NCBI RefSeq assembly: GCF_016107285.1
Contig: NZ_RCVQ01000008.1
Location: 182,867-246,866 of the forward strand
Direction of reading: 5' to 3'
DNA length: 64,000 nt
From: Roseomonas sp. KE0001
GTDB taxonomy: Bacteria > Pseudomonadota > Alphaproteobacteria > Acetobacterales > Acetobacteraceae
Within the stretch, counting starts at the first letter, position 1; every line of letters starts with the position of its first letter. The notes below the pieces were generated by a model, which saw only the letters and a program-made list of their open reading frames with translations, was not told where the DNA came from and searched no databases. The translations under genes were made by a program, and so were the position numbers. Shown one piece after another: positions 42,489-51,834 of this stretch.

Positions 42489-45065
42489 ATGGCCACCTCT
42501 TCCCGCCAGATCGGCTTCGCCGCCCTCGCCGGCGTGCTGTTCCTGGCCCTCTTCCTGACCGGTGGCGCCACCATCCGCGAGGTGCTGCGCGACGCCCAGG
42601 GCCAGCGCGAGTCGCTCGATCACAGTCATCAGGTGATCGAAGCGCTGCTACAGCTCCGGACCTCCTTCCATGACGCGATCTCCTCGCGCAACCAGGCCCT
42701 GTTCGGCGTGCCCGGCGAGCATGCGGCCTCCCTCGCGCGGGCACGTCAGGAGATCGAGGCCGGCGTGGACCGCCTCCTACTGATGCTGCCCGAGGACAAC
42801 GTCTTCCATGCGGCGGCGAAGGGGCTGTCCGCCTCGGCCCTGAGCCTGGGGCGGCGGCTCGGGGCCACCCTGCGTCTCCAGGGCAGCCAGGGGCTGGATC
42901 TGCCCATGCTGGTGCGCGAGAGCGCCGCCGAGCGGCATCTGCTGCTGCGGCAGGCCGAGGCCCTGATCGACCGGCAGCGCGATCTCCTGGCCGGCTACAA
43001 CACGGCCTACCTGGCCAGGGTGCAGGCGGTCCGGCAACTCTTCCTGGCGCTGCTCGGCACCGTGCTGCTCCTGGCCGCCGCGGCGCTCTGGGGGCTGTTC
43101 CGGTTCCTGCAGAGCAGCGCGGGCCGCTACAACGCCCTGGCCCAGGCCAAGCGCATCAGCGACGAGGTCAATGCCGCCCTGGCCGAGAGCCGCCGCCGGC
43201 TGCTCTCGGTGCTCGACCACGCGCTGGACCCGATCCTGCTGGTGGACCGCGACGGCCGGGTGCAGATCGCCAATGCCGCCGCCGCGCGCGCCTTCCAGCT
43301 CAGCCTGCCCGAGATCATCGGCAGCCCCATGCGCAGCCTGGTGCCGGCCTATGGCGCCCGCTCGGGCGAGGTGCGCGCCCACCGCGCCGACGGCACCGGC
43401 TTCCCGGCCGAGCTCTCGGTCGGCCACTACGAGGAGGGCGGCGAGGACCGGGCCGTCTGCGTCCTGCGCGACGTCACCGAGCGGCACCGGCTGGACGAGA
43501 TGAAGAGCGAGTTCGTCTCCACCGTCAGCCACGAGCTGCGCACGCCGCTGACCTCGATCCGCGCCTCCCTCGGCCTGGTGCTGGGCGGCGTGGCCGGCGA
43601 CCTGCCGGAGGAGATGCGCGAGCTGCTGGAGATCGCGCACAGCAACTCCGAGCGCCTCGTGATGCTGGTGAACGACATCCTGGATATCGAGAAGATCGAG
43701 GCCGGGCGCCTGGAGTTCCGCCGCGAGCGCGTCTCCGCCCGGGCGCTGCTGCACCAGGCGGTGGAAGCCAACCGCGCCTATGCCGAGCAGTTCCGCGTCC
43801 GCCTCGAGGAGACCGATGACGGCGGCGCCGACGCGATGGTCTTCGCCGATGCCCAGCGCATCCAGCAGGTGCTGGCCAACCTGCTTTCCAACGCCGCCAA
43901 GTTCTCGCCGGAGGGCAGCAGGGTCGAGGCCTCGCTGCTGGTCGATGCCGGCAACGTCACCTTCCGCGTGCGCGACCACGGCAAGGGCGTGCCGAGGGAA
44001 TTCCGCCCGCGCATCTTCCAGCGCTTCGCCCAGGCGGATTCGAGCGACGTGCGGCGCAAGGGCGGCACCGGTCTCGGCCTGTCGATCAGCCGCTCCATCG
44101 TCGAGCACCACGCCGGCAGCATCGGCTTCGAGGATGCCGAGGGGGGCGGGACCCGCTTCCACTTCACCCTCCCCCGTCTCGCCGCCCCGGAACAGGCGCC
44201 ACCCCCCGCCCGCGGGCCGGGCGAGCGCCGCCGCGTGCTGATCGTCGAGGACGACGCCGACGTCGCCCGCCTGTTGCAGATGCTGCTGGACCGCCATGGC
44301 TGGGACAGCCGGATCGCGCACAGCGCCGCCGAGACCTTCGCGGCGCTGGACGCGGACCGCTTCGACGCCCTGACCCTCGACCTCATGCTGCCGGACGAGG
44401 ATGGCTTCTCCCTGCTGCGGCGCCTGCGCGCCCGCGAGGACGGGCGGGCCCTGCCGGTCGTGGTGGTGTCCGCCGTCGCCTCCCAGGCGGTCGATCGGGC
44501 GGGCGGCCCGGCGCAGGACACGCTGCACGGCGATGCCATGGGCGTGGTGGACTGGCTGGAGAAGCCGATCGACCAGGACCGGCTGCGCCACGCCCTGCGG
44601 CACGCCATGCAGGCCGGCAGCTCCCGCATCCTGCATGTCGAGGACGACCAGGACATCCGCCGCGTCGTCTCCGCCGTCATGGGCGACGCGGCCGAGATGG
44701 TGCCGGCGCGCAGTCTGGCCGAGGCGCGCGCGAGGCTGGCCGGGGAGGGCGGCTTCGCCCTGGTGATCATCGACCTCGAACTGCCGGATGGTCCCGGCCT
44801 CGCGCTGATGCAGGACCTCCGCGCCTTGCGCCACCCGCCGCCGGTGCTGATCTTCTCCGCCAGCGACGCCGATGCCGAGGCCAGCCGCAGCGTCACCGCC
44901 ACGCTGGTCAAGAGCCGTACCGGGAACCGCGAGTTGCACGACACCATCCGACACCTGATCGAACGCCCCTCCCCCGCCCCGGCGCCGGGCGATTCCTCCC
45001 ACGCGCCGGCGGGCGATTCTTCCCACGCCCTGGCGGGCGATGACCGAACGGACAGGCGGCCATGA
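42489..45065 (+). CDS. membrane hybrid histidine kinase with two receivers
   Basis: A sensor kinase of 858 residues. Order: transmembrane helix near residues 8-28 (FAALAGVLFLALFLTGGA), periplasmic CHASE3-like four-helix domain (about 29-175), second transmembrane helix (LFLALLGTVLLLAAAALWGLF), PAS (about 235-340), HisKA with His348 in VSHELRTPL, HATPase (about 450-565; NLLSNAAKFS, GGTGLGLSISRS), receiver 1 (Asp631 in LDLMLPDEDG) and receiver 2 (Asp762 in IIDLELPDGPG). The C-terminal tail has a 24-base tandem repeat. Its stop overlaps the next ATG (ATGA), starting a three-gene signalling operon. Start at ATG 42489 fits the membrane helix; an open frame upstream is not hydrophobic. Confidence 0.9.
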   Translation: MATSSRQIGFAALAGVLFLALFLTGGATIREVLRDAQGQRESLDHSHQVIEALLQLRTSFHDAISSRNQALFGVPGEHAASLARARQEIEAGVDRLLLMLPEDNVFHAAAKGLSASALSLGRRLGATLRLQGSQGLDLPMLVRESAAERHLLLRQAEALIDRQRDLLAGYNTAYLARVQAVRQLFLALLGTVLLLAAAALWGLFRFLQSSAGRYNALAQAKRISDEVNAALAESRRRLLSVLDHALDPILLVDRDGRVQIANAAAARAFQLSLPEIIGSPMRSLVPAYGARSGEVRAHRADGTGFPAELSVGHYEEGGEDRAVCVLRDVTERHRLDEMKSEFVSTVSHELRTPLTSIRASLGLVLGGVAGDLPEEMRELLEIAHSNSERLVMLVNDILDIEKIEAGRLEFRRERVSARALLHQAVEANRAYAEQFRVRLEETDDGGADAMVFADAQRIQQVLANLLSNAAKFSPEGSRVEASLLVDAGNVTFRVRDHGKGVPREFRPRIFQRFAQADSSDVRRKGGTGLGLSISRSIVEHHAGSIGFEDAEGGGTRFHFTLPRLAAPEQAPPPARGPGERRRVLIVEDDADVARLLQMLLDRHGWDSRIAHSAAETFAALDADRFDALTLDLMLPDEDGFSLLRRLRAREDGRALPVVVVSAVASQAVDRAGGPAQDTLHGDAMGVVDWLEKPIDQDRLRHALRHAMQAGSSRILHVEDDQDIRRVVSAVMGDAAEMVPARSLAEARARLAGEGGFALVIIDLELPDGPGLALMQDLRALRHPPPVLIFSASDADAEASRSVTATLVKSRTGNRELHDTIRHLIERPSPAPAPGDSSHAPAGDSSHALAGDDRTDRRP
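44987..45042 (+). repeat. 24-base tandem repeat at kinase C-terminus
   Basis: Copies begin at 44987, 45011 and 45035 (last partial), each with GGGCGATTC or a close form, and encode GDSSHAPA / GDSSHALA / GDD. In frame, so it only lengthens a disordered tail. Confidence 0.85.
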
Positions 45066-45454
45066 GCGGGGCGGCGCTGCAGCGGATCCTCTACGTCGAG
45101 GACGATCCGGACGTGCGGAAGGTGACCGGCCTGGCGCTGAAGGCGCTCGGCCGCTTCACCATCGAGCCCTGTGCCTCCGGTCAGGAGGCTCTGGACCGCG
45201 CCGCGGCCTTCGCGCCGCAGCTGCTGCTGCTCGACGTGATGATGCCGGGCATGGACGGCCCGACCACCCTGCAGCGCCTGCGGGAGCTGCCGGGCCTGGC
45301 CGATGCGCCGGCGATCTTCATGACCGCCAAGGTGCAGCCGCAGGAGGTTCGGCGCTACCGCGACCTCGGCGGGCTCGACGTCATCTCCAAGCCCTTCGAT
45401 CCCATGACGCTGTCGGATCAGGTGCGGCGGATCTGGGAGGGGCGGCATGGCTGA
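45062..45454 (+). CDS. single-domain response regulator (CheY-like)
   Basis: A 130-residue protein made of one receiver domain. Acidic residues in ILYVEDDPDV, phosphoacceptor Asp58 in LLLLDVMMPGMDG, the conserved Thr/Lys (FMTAK and SKPFDP) are all visible. No output domain, so it may act as a phosphate shuttle or sink between the upstream hybrid kinase and the downstream HPt/GGDEF protein. It overlaps the kinase stop by 4 bases and the next start by 8 bases, arguing for one translationally coupled operon. Confidence 0.93.
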   Translation: MSGAALQRILYVEDDPDVRKVTGLALKALGRFTIEPCASGQEALDRAAAFAPQLLLLDVMMPGMDGPTTLQRLRELPGLADAPAIFMTAKVQPQEVRRYRDLGGLDVISKPFDPMTLSDQVRRIWEGRHG

Positions 45455-47138
45455 GCGCGCCGGCGGGATGCCGGCCTCCGAGATGCCGACGGGCGAGGCC
45501 GAGCTGCGCGACGCGCTGCGCCGGCTGCGCGCCGATGCCGTGCAGCGCCTGGGCGAGCGGGTGCAGGAACTGGCCCGGGCCTGGGAGCAGGATGTCCGCC
45601 CCTCCCTCCTGGCGGGGCAGGCGTCCATGGGGGCCGCGGGGGAAACCCTACTGGAGGCCCTCGGCGAACTGGCCGGCGCGGCGCATCGCCTGTCCGGCTC
45701 GGGGGGAACCTTCGGCTTCCCCGCCATCTCCGCCGCCGCCGCGCCGCTGGAGCTGATCCTGCTCGGCCTGCGCGACGACCCCGCCCCGCGGCCCGGCCAT
45801 CTGCTCCAGGCGGAACAGCTCATCGCCGCCCTCCGCGCCGCCTGGGAGGCGGGGCCGCAGGGCGAGATGACGGAGGCGGCGGAGGGCGGCGCGCATCATC
45901 CCGTCGAGACGGCGGAGCCGATCTTCCTCTTCGCCACGCCGCGCAACCAGGCGCTGCTCTCCGCCGTCATCACCAGCCTGGGCTACAGCATTGAGCGGGT
46001 CGGGGGGGAGCCCTCGGCGCTGCAGCGCCCCCCCGGCCGGCGCCATTGCGCCGCCGTGGTGGATGACGAGCTCGAGGCCCCGCTGGAGGTCTGCCAGACC
46101 CTGGCCGGGCATTGCCCGGTGGTGCTGCTGACCGGCGACATCGGCTTCCCGGCCCGCCTCGCCGCCGCCCGCGCGGGCGTCGATGCCGTGGTGGCCAAGC
46201 CGCTCGAGGTCAACGAGCTGGCCGACTGGCTCGACCACTTCGCCGGCCACCGCTCCGATCCGGGCTTCTCGATCCTGATCGTCGACGATGACCGCCTGCT
46301 GGCCGAGACCTATGCCCTCGCCCTGCGCCGCGCCGGCATGCAGGTCGCCACCGTGGCCGACCCCTCGCAGGTGATCGAGGCGATCGCCGCCACCGGCCCG
46401 GACCTGATCCTGATGGACATGCAGATGCCGGAGACCGACGGCATCGAGCTGGCGCGCGTGATCCGCCAGACCCGGCGGCACCTCTCCCTGCCGATCCTCT
46501 TCCTCTCCGCCGAGCAGGACCAGCAGCGGCAGATGCTGGCCCGGCGCCTCGGCGGCGACGACTTCATCCCCAAGCCGGTGGACCTCGACCGCCTGGTCTC
46601 GCAGGTGCGGATGCGGGCCGAGCGCGCGCGGGCGCTGCGCGCGGTGATGGAGACCGACAGCCTGACCGGCCTGCTCAACCATGCCCGCTTCAAGGAGCGC
46701 GTGGCGCTGGAACTGGCGCGCGCCGAGCGGCACGGCAGCCCCCTCAGCCTCGCCATCCTCGACCTCGACCACTTCAAGAGCGTCAACGACCGCTTCGGCC
46801 ACCTGGTGGGAGACCGGGTGATCCGCGCCCTCTCGCGCGCCCTGCAGAAGCGGCTGCGGCGCACGGACGTGATCGGCCGCTACGGGGGCGAGGAGTTCGC
46901 CGTGCTGCTGCCGAACACGCGCCCGGAAGCGGCCCTGGCGGCGATCGACGGCATCCGCGCCCGCTTCGCCGAGGCGCCCTTCGAGGCCGCCGGGGGCTGC
47001 TTCACCGCGAGCTTCAGCGCGGGCATCGCCGGCGCCGATGGTGGCGCGCAGCCCGAGGCGATGATATCGGCGGCCGATGCCGCGCTCTACGCGGCCAAGC
47101 GTGCCGGCCGCAACCGGGTGATGCTGGCCGGCGACTGA
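45447..47138 (+). CDS. HPt-receiver-GGDEF diguanylate cyclase
   Basis: A 563-residue protein expected to synthesise cyclic di-GMP under phosphorelay control. Order: HPt domain (about 20-135) with likely phosphoacceptor His80 in [13 protein letters not shown]; degenerate receiver (about 150-265; VVDDE and [10 protein letters not shown] remain); receiver (about 270-390) with Asp324 in [17 protein letters not shown] domain (about 400-560) with [14 protein letters not shown] and active-site GGEEF at 480-484. No RxxD inhibitory site just before GGEEF is evident (sequence there is [12 protein letters not shown], so a partial RxxD-like RRTD exists five residues upstream and should be considered). 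Last gene of the signalling triad; moaB follows after 23 bases. Confidence 0.92.
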   Translation: MAERAGGMPASEMPTGEAELRDALRRLRADAVQRLGERVQELARAWEQDVRPSLLAGQASMGAAGETLLEALGELAGAAHRLSGSGGTFGFPAISAAAAPLELILLGLRDDPAPRPGHLLQAEQLIAALRAAWEAGPQGEMTEAAEGGAHHPVETAEPIFLFATPRNQALLSAVITSLGYSIERVGGEPSALQRPPGRRHCAAVVDDELEAPLEVCQTLAGHCPVVLLTGDIGFPARLAAARAGVDAVVAKPLEVNELADWLDHFAGHRSDPGFSILIVDDDRLLAETYALALRRAGMQVATVADPSQVIEAIAATGPDLILMDMQMPETDGIELARVIRQTRRHLSLPILFLSAEQDQQRQMLARRLGGDDFIPKPVDLDRLVSQVRMRAERARALRAVMETDSLTGLLNHARFKERVALELARAERHGSPLSLAILDLDHFKSVNDRFGHLVGDRVIRALSRALQKRLRRTDVIGRYGGEEFAVLLPNTRPEAALAAIDGIRARFAEAPFEAAGGCFTASFSAGIAGADGGAQPEAMISAADAALYAAKRAGRNRVMLAGD

Positions 47139-47161
47139 CCCGCAGCCGAAAGGGCACCGCC

Positions 47162-47695
47162 ATGCCGATCGACGAATCGCTCCGCTTCCTGCCCGTCTCC
47201 ATCGCGGTCCTCACCGTCTCGGACACGCGCGACATGGCGGAGGACCGCTCCGGCGCCCTGCTGGCCGGGCGCATCGAGGCGGCGGGACATCGCCTGCATT
47301 CGCGGCGGATCGTCCGTGACGACACGCCGGCGATCGAGGCCGTGCTGCGCGGCTGGATCGCCGATCCGGAGGTCGATGTCGGCATCACCACCGGCGGCAC
47401 CGGCATCACCGGCCGCGACGTGACGCCGGAGGCCTTCGAGCGGGTGCTGGAGAAGCGGATCGAGGGCTTCGGCGAGCTGTTCCGCATGTTGAGCTACCAG
47501 AAGATCGGCACCTCGACGATGCAGTCCCGCGCCATCGGCGGCGTCGCCGGCGGCACCTATCTCTTCGCCCTGCCCGGCTCCTCCGGCGCGGTGAAGGACG
47601 GCTGGGACGACATCCTGCGCTTCCAGCTCGATGCCCGGCACCGGCCCTGCAACCTGGTCGAGCTGATGCCGCGGCTGCAGGAGCATCTGCGCTGA
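47162..47695 (+). CDS. moaB: molybdenum cofactor biosynthesis protein B
   Basis: Adenylylates molybdopterin or helps metal insertion in molybdenum cofactor synthesis. The 177-residue protein is a single MogA/MoaB-type domain: VLTVSDTRDMAEDRSG at the start, the nucleotide-binding TTGGTGITGRDVTPEAF, and the later PGSSGAVKDGWDDIL. It is 23 bases downstream of the diguanylate cyclase gene on the same strand and convergent with the radical SAM gene (3-base gap). It would serve molybdoenzymes such as the FdhF-like protein at 22.7-25 kb. Confidence 0.93.
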   Translation: MPIDESLRFLPVSIAVLTVSDTRDMAEDRSGALLAGRIEAAGHRLHSRRIVRDDTPAIEAVLRGWIADPEVDVGITTGGTGITGRDVTPEAFERVLEKRIEGFGELFRMLSYQKIGTSTMQSRAIGGVAGGTYLFALPGSSGAVKDGWDDILRFQLDARHRPCNLVELMPRLQEHLR

Positions 47696-47698
47696 GGC

Positions 47699-48838
47699 TC
47701 AGAACAGGGCCAGCTGCCGCGCCTCGGCCGGCGTGCCGCCGGGACCCGGCGGCGGGCTGAACTGGCCGCAATCCAGCGCGCCGCGCGCCTCGCCCCGGGC
47801 CGTGAGGCCCAGGCGGCGCGACGCGACGCGAAACCGGTTGGCCAGCATCTCGGCATAGGGTCCGGACCCCGACATGCGCTGGGCGAAGTCGCTGTCATAG
47901 ACCCGGCCGCCCCGCGTCTGCCGCACCAGGGCCAGCACCCGCTCGGCCCGGTCCGGCATGTGCTCGCGCAGCCAGTCCTCGAACAGCCCGGCGATCTCCA
48001 GCGGCAGGCGCAGCAGCGTATAGGCGGCGCGCGTGGCACCGGAGGCGGCCGACCGCTCCAGGATGCGCTCCAGCTCCATGTCGTTCACCGCCGGGATCAT
48101 CGGCGCGGCGAGGACGGCGGTGGGCACGCCGGCGGCGGTCAGTTGCCGGATCGCCTCCAGCCGCCGCCCCGGCGCCGCCGCGCGCGGCTCCAGGATGCGC
48201 GCCAGGGCAGGATCGAGCGTGGTGACGGAGAGGCAGACGCGCACCAGGTTGCGCGCCGCCAGCCGCTCCAGGATGTCGAGGTCGCGCAGCACGCCGGCCG
48301 ACTTGGTGACGATGGTGACGGGATGGCCGAAGCGCTCCAGCACCTCCAGCACGCCGCGGGTCAGCTTCAGCTGGCGCTCCACCGGCTGGTAGGGATCGGT
48401 GTTGGAGCCCAGCGCCAGCGGGCGCGGCACATAGCCGGGCCGGCGCAGCTCCTTCTCCAGCAGCGCCGCCACCTCCGGCTTGAACAGCAGCCGCGTCTCG
48501 AAATCCAGGCCGGGCGAGAGGCCGAGATAGGCATGGCTCGGCCGGGCGTAGCAGTAGATGCAGCCGTGCTCGCAGCCGCGATAGGGGTTCACCGCGCGGT
48601 CGAAGCCGATGTCGGGCGAATTGTTCCAGGCGATGGCGCTGCGGGCCGCGTCCCGCGTCAGGGTGGTGGCCAGCGGGGGCAGGTCGGCGAAGCTTTCCTC
48701 CAGCGTCTGCCAGCCGTCGTCGAACGCCTCGGTGGCCAGGCGCTCGAAGCGCACCGCCGGGTTCCGCGTCGCCCCGCGGCCCTTGCGCGCGCCTTCCAGC
48801 AAGGGAGAGGCGGTGGCGCGGATGCTGCCCTCCGGCAT
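47699..48838 (-). CDS. PA0069-family radical SAM protein
   Basis: A 379-residue radical SAM enzyme of the SplB-related group annotated as PA0069 family. The 4Fe-4S cysteines are in YRGCEHGCIYCYARP (CxxxCxxC), preceded by the family motif NSPDIGFDRAVNPYRG. Later segments LALGSNTDPYQPVERQ and VTIVTKSAGVLRDL are also conserved. A role in DNA-lesion or tRNA/other modification has been suggested for relatives but the substrate is unknown. It converges with moaB and is divergent from Bug receptor 3 over 184 bases. Confidence 0.88.
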   Translation of the reverse strand: MPEGSIRATASPLLEGARKGRGATRNPAVRFERLATEAFDDGWQTLEESFADLPPLATTLTRDAARSAIAWNNSPDIGFDRAVNPYRGCEHGCIYCYARPSHAYLGLSPGLDFETRLLFKPEVAALLEKELRRPGYVPRPLALGSNTDPYQPVERQLKLTRGVLEVLERFGHPVTIVTKSAGVLRDLDILERLAARNLVRVCLSVTTLDPALARILEPRAAAPGRRLEAIRQLTAAGVPTAVLAAPMIPAVNDMELERILERSAASGATRAAYTLLRLPLEIAGLFEDWLREHMPDRAERVLALVRQTRGGRVYDSDFAQRMSGSGPYAEMLANRFRVASRRLGLTARGEARGALDCGQFSPPPGPGGTPAEARQLALF

Positions 48839-49022
48839 CGTCAGTTCCCTTTCCGTTCGGCCGGACTCTGTGGCCGATTCGCCGTCGCCGTCAAGAACAC
48901 TTCATGAACGGAACCCCCGGGCCGCCATGGCCCCTGCCATCCCGGGGCAATCCGGTGTTGGATGGCGGCCTCGGAAAGGGCGCCGCCGGAATGCGGCGGC
49001 GGAACAGCAAGGGGAGCAGACG

Positions 49023-50006
49023 ATGAAGCGCAGGACCACTCTCTTCGGCCTGGCGGGCGCCGCCGCCGCCTCCAGCGGCTGGACCACGGCCAGAGCCGAA
49101 TCGGCGGCGGAGTATCCCTCGCGGCCCGTGCGCGTCATCGTCCCCTATGCCGCCGGCGGCGGCACCGACATCTGGGGCCGCATTGCCACCACGGCGATGG
49201 CGGCGGATCTGGGGCAGCCCTTCGTGGTGGAGAACCGCGGCGGCGCCTCCGGCATGATCGGCACCGAGGCGGCGGCCCGCGCCCCGGCGGATGGCTACAA
49301 CCTGCTGTACACGATCACCACCCATGTCCAGGCCCCCGTGGTGCTGCGCCGCTGGAGCTATGACCCGATCAAGGATTTCATGCCGATCGGGCGGCTGGGC
49401 ACCACCTCGCTGGCGCTGGTGACGCGGTCGGAAACCCCGGCCAACACGCTGGAGGAATTCGTCGCCTGGGCGAAGGGCAAGCGGATGGGCTACGGCTCCT
49501 ACGCCCAGGGTTCGATCGGCCACGCCTTCGGGCTGATGTTCAACCAGACCGCCGGCCTCGGCATGGAGCATGTCTCCTACCGGGGCGAGGCGCCCATGGC
49601 GATGGACATCCTGAACGGGCAGATCGCCTTCGGCTTCCACAGCCCGAGCGTGGTCGGCGGTCACCTCAAGGCGGGACGCATGAAGGCCCTGGCCTGCAGC
49701 GGCGAGCGGCGCATCCCCTCCCTGCCCCAGGTGCCCACCATGCTGGAGCTGGGCTACCCGAAGGAATTCGGCTCCGCCTCCTTCAACGGCCTGCTGGCGC
49801 CGGCGGCCGTGCCCCAGCCGATCCTGGACAAGCTCGCCGCCTCCTTCCGTAAGGCAGCGCAGGACCCCGATCTGCAGCGCCGGCTGATCGAGATCGACGT
49901 GGTGCCGGACTATCTCGGGCCGCAGGAGTTCCGGGCCTACATGGCGGCCTATCTGGAGGACTGGAAGCAGGTGACGGAGCGGCTCAACCTCTACGCCGAG
50001 AGCTGA
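49023..50006 (+). CDS. Bug/TctC-family periplasmic solute-binding receptor 3
   Basis: A 327-residue exported receptor. The signal peptide MKRRTTLFGLAGAAAASSGW has a twin-arginine motif. Family motifs: PVRVIVPYAAGGGTDIWGR, PFVVENRGGASGMIGTEA, MGYGSYAQGSIGHAFGLMF and MEHVSYRGEAPMAMDILNG. GGGGAGCAG precedes the ATG. The nearest neighbours (radical SAM gene, DUF2171 gene) give no clue to ligand. It is an orphan receptor lacking TctAB partners in the window. Confidence 0.92.
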   Translation: MKRRTTLFGLAGAAAASSGWTTARAESAAEYPSRPVRVIVPYAAGGGTDIWGRIATTAMAADLGQPFVVENRGGASGMIGTEAAARAPADGYNLLYTITTHVQAPVVLRRWSYDPIKDFMPIGRLGTTSLALVTRSETPANTLEEFVAWAKGKRMGYGSYAQGSIGHAFGLMFNQTAGLGMEHVSYRGEAPMAMDILNGQIAFGFHSPSVVGGHLKAGRMKALACSGERRIPSLPQVPTMLELGYPKEFGSASFNGLLAPAAVPQPILDKLAASFRKAAQDPDLQRRLIEIDVVPDYLGPQEFRAYMAAYLEDWKQVTERLNLYAES

Positions 50007-50078
50007 GGCGGATCGGCTGCATCCCCGGCGGCGGCGCCGCGTTCTCCTGACCGGATCAGGCACAAGGGAGATCCCGCC

Positions 50079-50321
50079 ATGACGGATGCCAGCGCGATCA
50101 GGGAACACATGGAGGTCATCGGCGCCGATGGCGTCCATGTCGGCACGGTGGACCGTATCGAGGGCGAGCGCATCAAGCTCACCAAGCAGGACAGTGGCGA
50201 GGGCTCGCACAAGGGCCACCACCACTTCATCTCCCTCGGCCTGGTGGCGGAGGTCGAGGGCAACCAGGTCCGGCTCTCCGCCAATGGCGATGTGGCGGTG
50301 ACCTTCGAGGAAGAGGCCTGA
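50079..50321 (+). CDS. DUF2171 domain protein
   Basis: An 80-residue soluble protein that matches the DUF2171 pattern: an opening IREHMEVIGADGVHVGTVDR, then a lysine-rich IKLTKQD and a histidine cluster KGHHHFISLGLV. Function of the family is not known; the PRC-barrel-like composition suggests a small beta-barrel. It follows Bug receptor 3 by 72 bases and is convergent with the NfeD gene. Confidence 0.85.
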   Translation: MTDASAIREHMEVIGADGVHVGTVDRIEGERIKLTKQDSGEGSHKGHHHFISLGLVAEVEGNQVRLSANGDVAVTFEEEA

Positions 50322-50343
50322 CGGGGAAGAGGCCTGACGCGCC

Positions 50344-50757
50344 TCAGCCGGGGTGGCGCCGCACCAGCAGCGTCATCCCCTCCACGCCCACCACGGCCAC
50401 GGGCTGCCCGGCCGCGAGGCCGGTGCCCTGCGCCGGCCAATCGGAATCCCCGACGCGAACGCGCTCCGGCGTGAGCATCACGCCCTGGCGCCCGACCAGG
50501 CCGGCCGCCGGCGTGTTCAGCGCCCGGTCCGGCCGCGCCCGGCGGGGGCGCAGGAAGCGCAGCGAGAGGCCGATGCCGAGGGCGAGCAGCAGGACATAGG
50601 CCAGCAGGGACCCGACGGGGCCGGGCGCCGCCAGCAGCACCAGCAGGCCGGTGCCCACCGCCGCCGCCCCGATCCAGATCAGGAAGGCGCCGGGCAGCAG
50701 CAACTCGGCCGCCATCGCCAGCAGGCCGAGGCCGGTCCAGACCTGCCAGGAGGGCAT
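50344..50757 (-). CDS. NfeD-family membrane protein
   Basis: A 137-residue inner-membrane protein with about three hydrophobic helices (VWTGLGLLAMAAELLLPGAF, LIWIGAAAVGTGLLVLLA, LLAYVLLLALGIGLSL) and a C-terminal OB-fold soluble domain (GLVGRQGVMLTPERVRVGD). NfeD proteins pair with SPFH proteins and are thought to scaffold membrane microdomains or quality control. The ATG at 50757 overlaps the SPFH stop by one base (TGATG), so the pair is coupled. Confidence 0.9.
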   Translation of the reverse strand: MPSWQVWTGLGLLAMAAELLLPGAFLIWIGAAAVGTGLLVLLAAPGPVGSLLAYVLLLALGIGLSLRFLRPRRARPDRALNTPAAGLVGRQGVMLTPERVRVGDSDWPAQGTGLAAGQPVAVVGVEGMTLLVRRHPG

Positions 50758-51791
50758 CAGCCCCGCCCTCCGGCCTGGGGCACGGAGCCCTGCGGGGAAG
50801 GCGGCGGCGCGGCGGCGCCGTTGCGGAACATCTCCATCGCGCCGGTGATGCCGCCCGCGATCGCCGCGGCCTCCATCGGCACCACCACCAGCTTGGCCGA
50901 GCGGCTGGCGGCAAGCTCCCCGAAGGCGCGGATGTAGCGCTCGGCAATGAAGTAGTTCAACGCCGCTTCGCCGCCGCCCCGCGCCGCCGCGGCGACCACG
51001 CGCGTGGCCTCCGCCTCGGCCTGGGCCAGCCGCTCGCGCGCCTCGGCATCGCGCCGCGCCGCCTCCAGCCGGCCCTCCGCCTCCAGCACCTGCGCCGCCT
51101 TGTCGCCCTCGGCGCGGGCGATCGCCGCCTCGCGCTCGCCCTGGGCCCGGGCCACCATGGCGCGGCGCTCGCGCTCGGCCGTCATCTGGGTGTTCATCGC
51201 CGCCACCAGATTGGCCGGCGGCTCGATCTTGCGGATCTCGACGCGCGTCACCTTGGCGCCCCAGGGGTCGGTGGCGCCGTCCAGCACGGAGAGCAGATAG
51301 GTGTTGATCTTGTCGCGCGAGGAGAGCGCGGCATCGAGATCCATCTCGCCGATGATGGCGCGGATATTGGTCATGGAGAGGGCGGTCAGCGCCTGGGTCA
51401 GGTTCTGCACCTGATAGGCCGCCTTCTCGGGGTCCATGACGCGGTAGTAGACCACGCCATCGACCGAGACATTGGCGTTGTCCCGCGTGATCACCGCCTG
51501 CTCGGGGATATCGAGCACCGTCTCCTGCACATTCACCCGGTGGCCGATGCCGTCGATGAAGGGGATGATGAAGTTCAGGCCGGGTTGCAGCACGCGGATG
51601 AAGGCGCCGAAGCGCTCCACCGTCCAGGCCTCCCCCTGGCTGACGGTGCGGATGCCCTTGAAGGCTGTGAGAATGGCGAGGCCGAGCAGGATGACGGCGA
51701 CGATCAGGCCGCCGGGAACGGGCGTGTCCAAGAAGCGTTCTCCCTCCGGGGCCGTCGCCGGGGCCGGGGCGGCCGGCCCGCAGCATAGCAT
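50757..51791 (-). CDS. SPFH/Band-7 family protein (stomatin/QmcA-like)
   Basis: Membrane-anchored scaffold of about 344 residues. An N-terminal transmembrane helix (GGLIVAVILLGLAILTAF) is followed by the Band-7 domain (AWTVERFGAFIRVLQPGLNF, ITRDNANVSVDGVVYYRV) and a long alanine/glutamate-rich coiled coil (ERERRAMVARAQGEREAA), ending in a flexible C-terminus. It oligomerises at the inner membrane with its NfeD partner. The start is uncertain: ATG 51791 is used, but a TTG at 51731 with GGAGGGAG upstream would start just before the membrane helix. It is divergent from the lipoprotein gene. Confidence 0.87.
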   Translation of the reverse strand: MLCCGPAAPAPATAPEGERFLDTPVPGGLIVAVILLGLAILTAFKGIRTVSQGEAWTVERFGAFIRVLQPGLNFIIPFIDGIGHRVNVQETVLDIPEQAVITRDNANVSVDGVVYYRVMDPEKAAYQVQNLTQALTALSMTNIRAIIGEMDLDAALSSRDKINTYLLSVLDGATDPWGAKVTRVEIRKIEPPANLVAAMNTQMTAERERRAMVARAQGEREAAIARAEGDKAAQVLEAEGRLEAARRDAEARERLAQAEAEATRVVAAAARGGGEAALNYFIAERYIRAFGELAASRSAKLVVVPMEAAAIAGGITGAMEMFRNGAAAPPPSPQGSVPQAGGRG

Positions 51792-51834
51792 GGACCGGCC
51801 TCCCGCCCGCATCGCGGCGGAGGAGGATGGCGGC

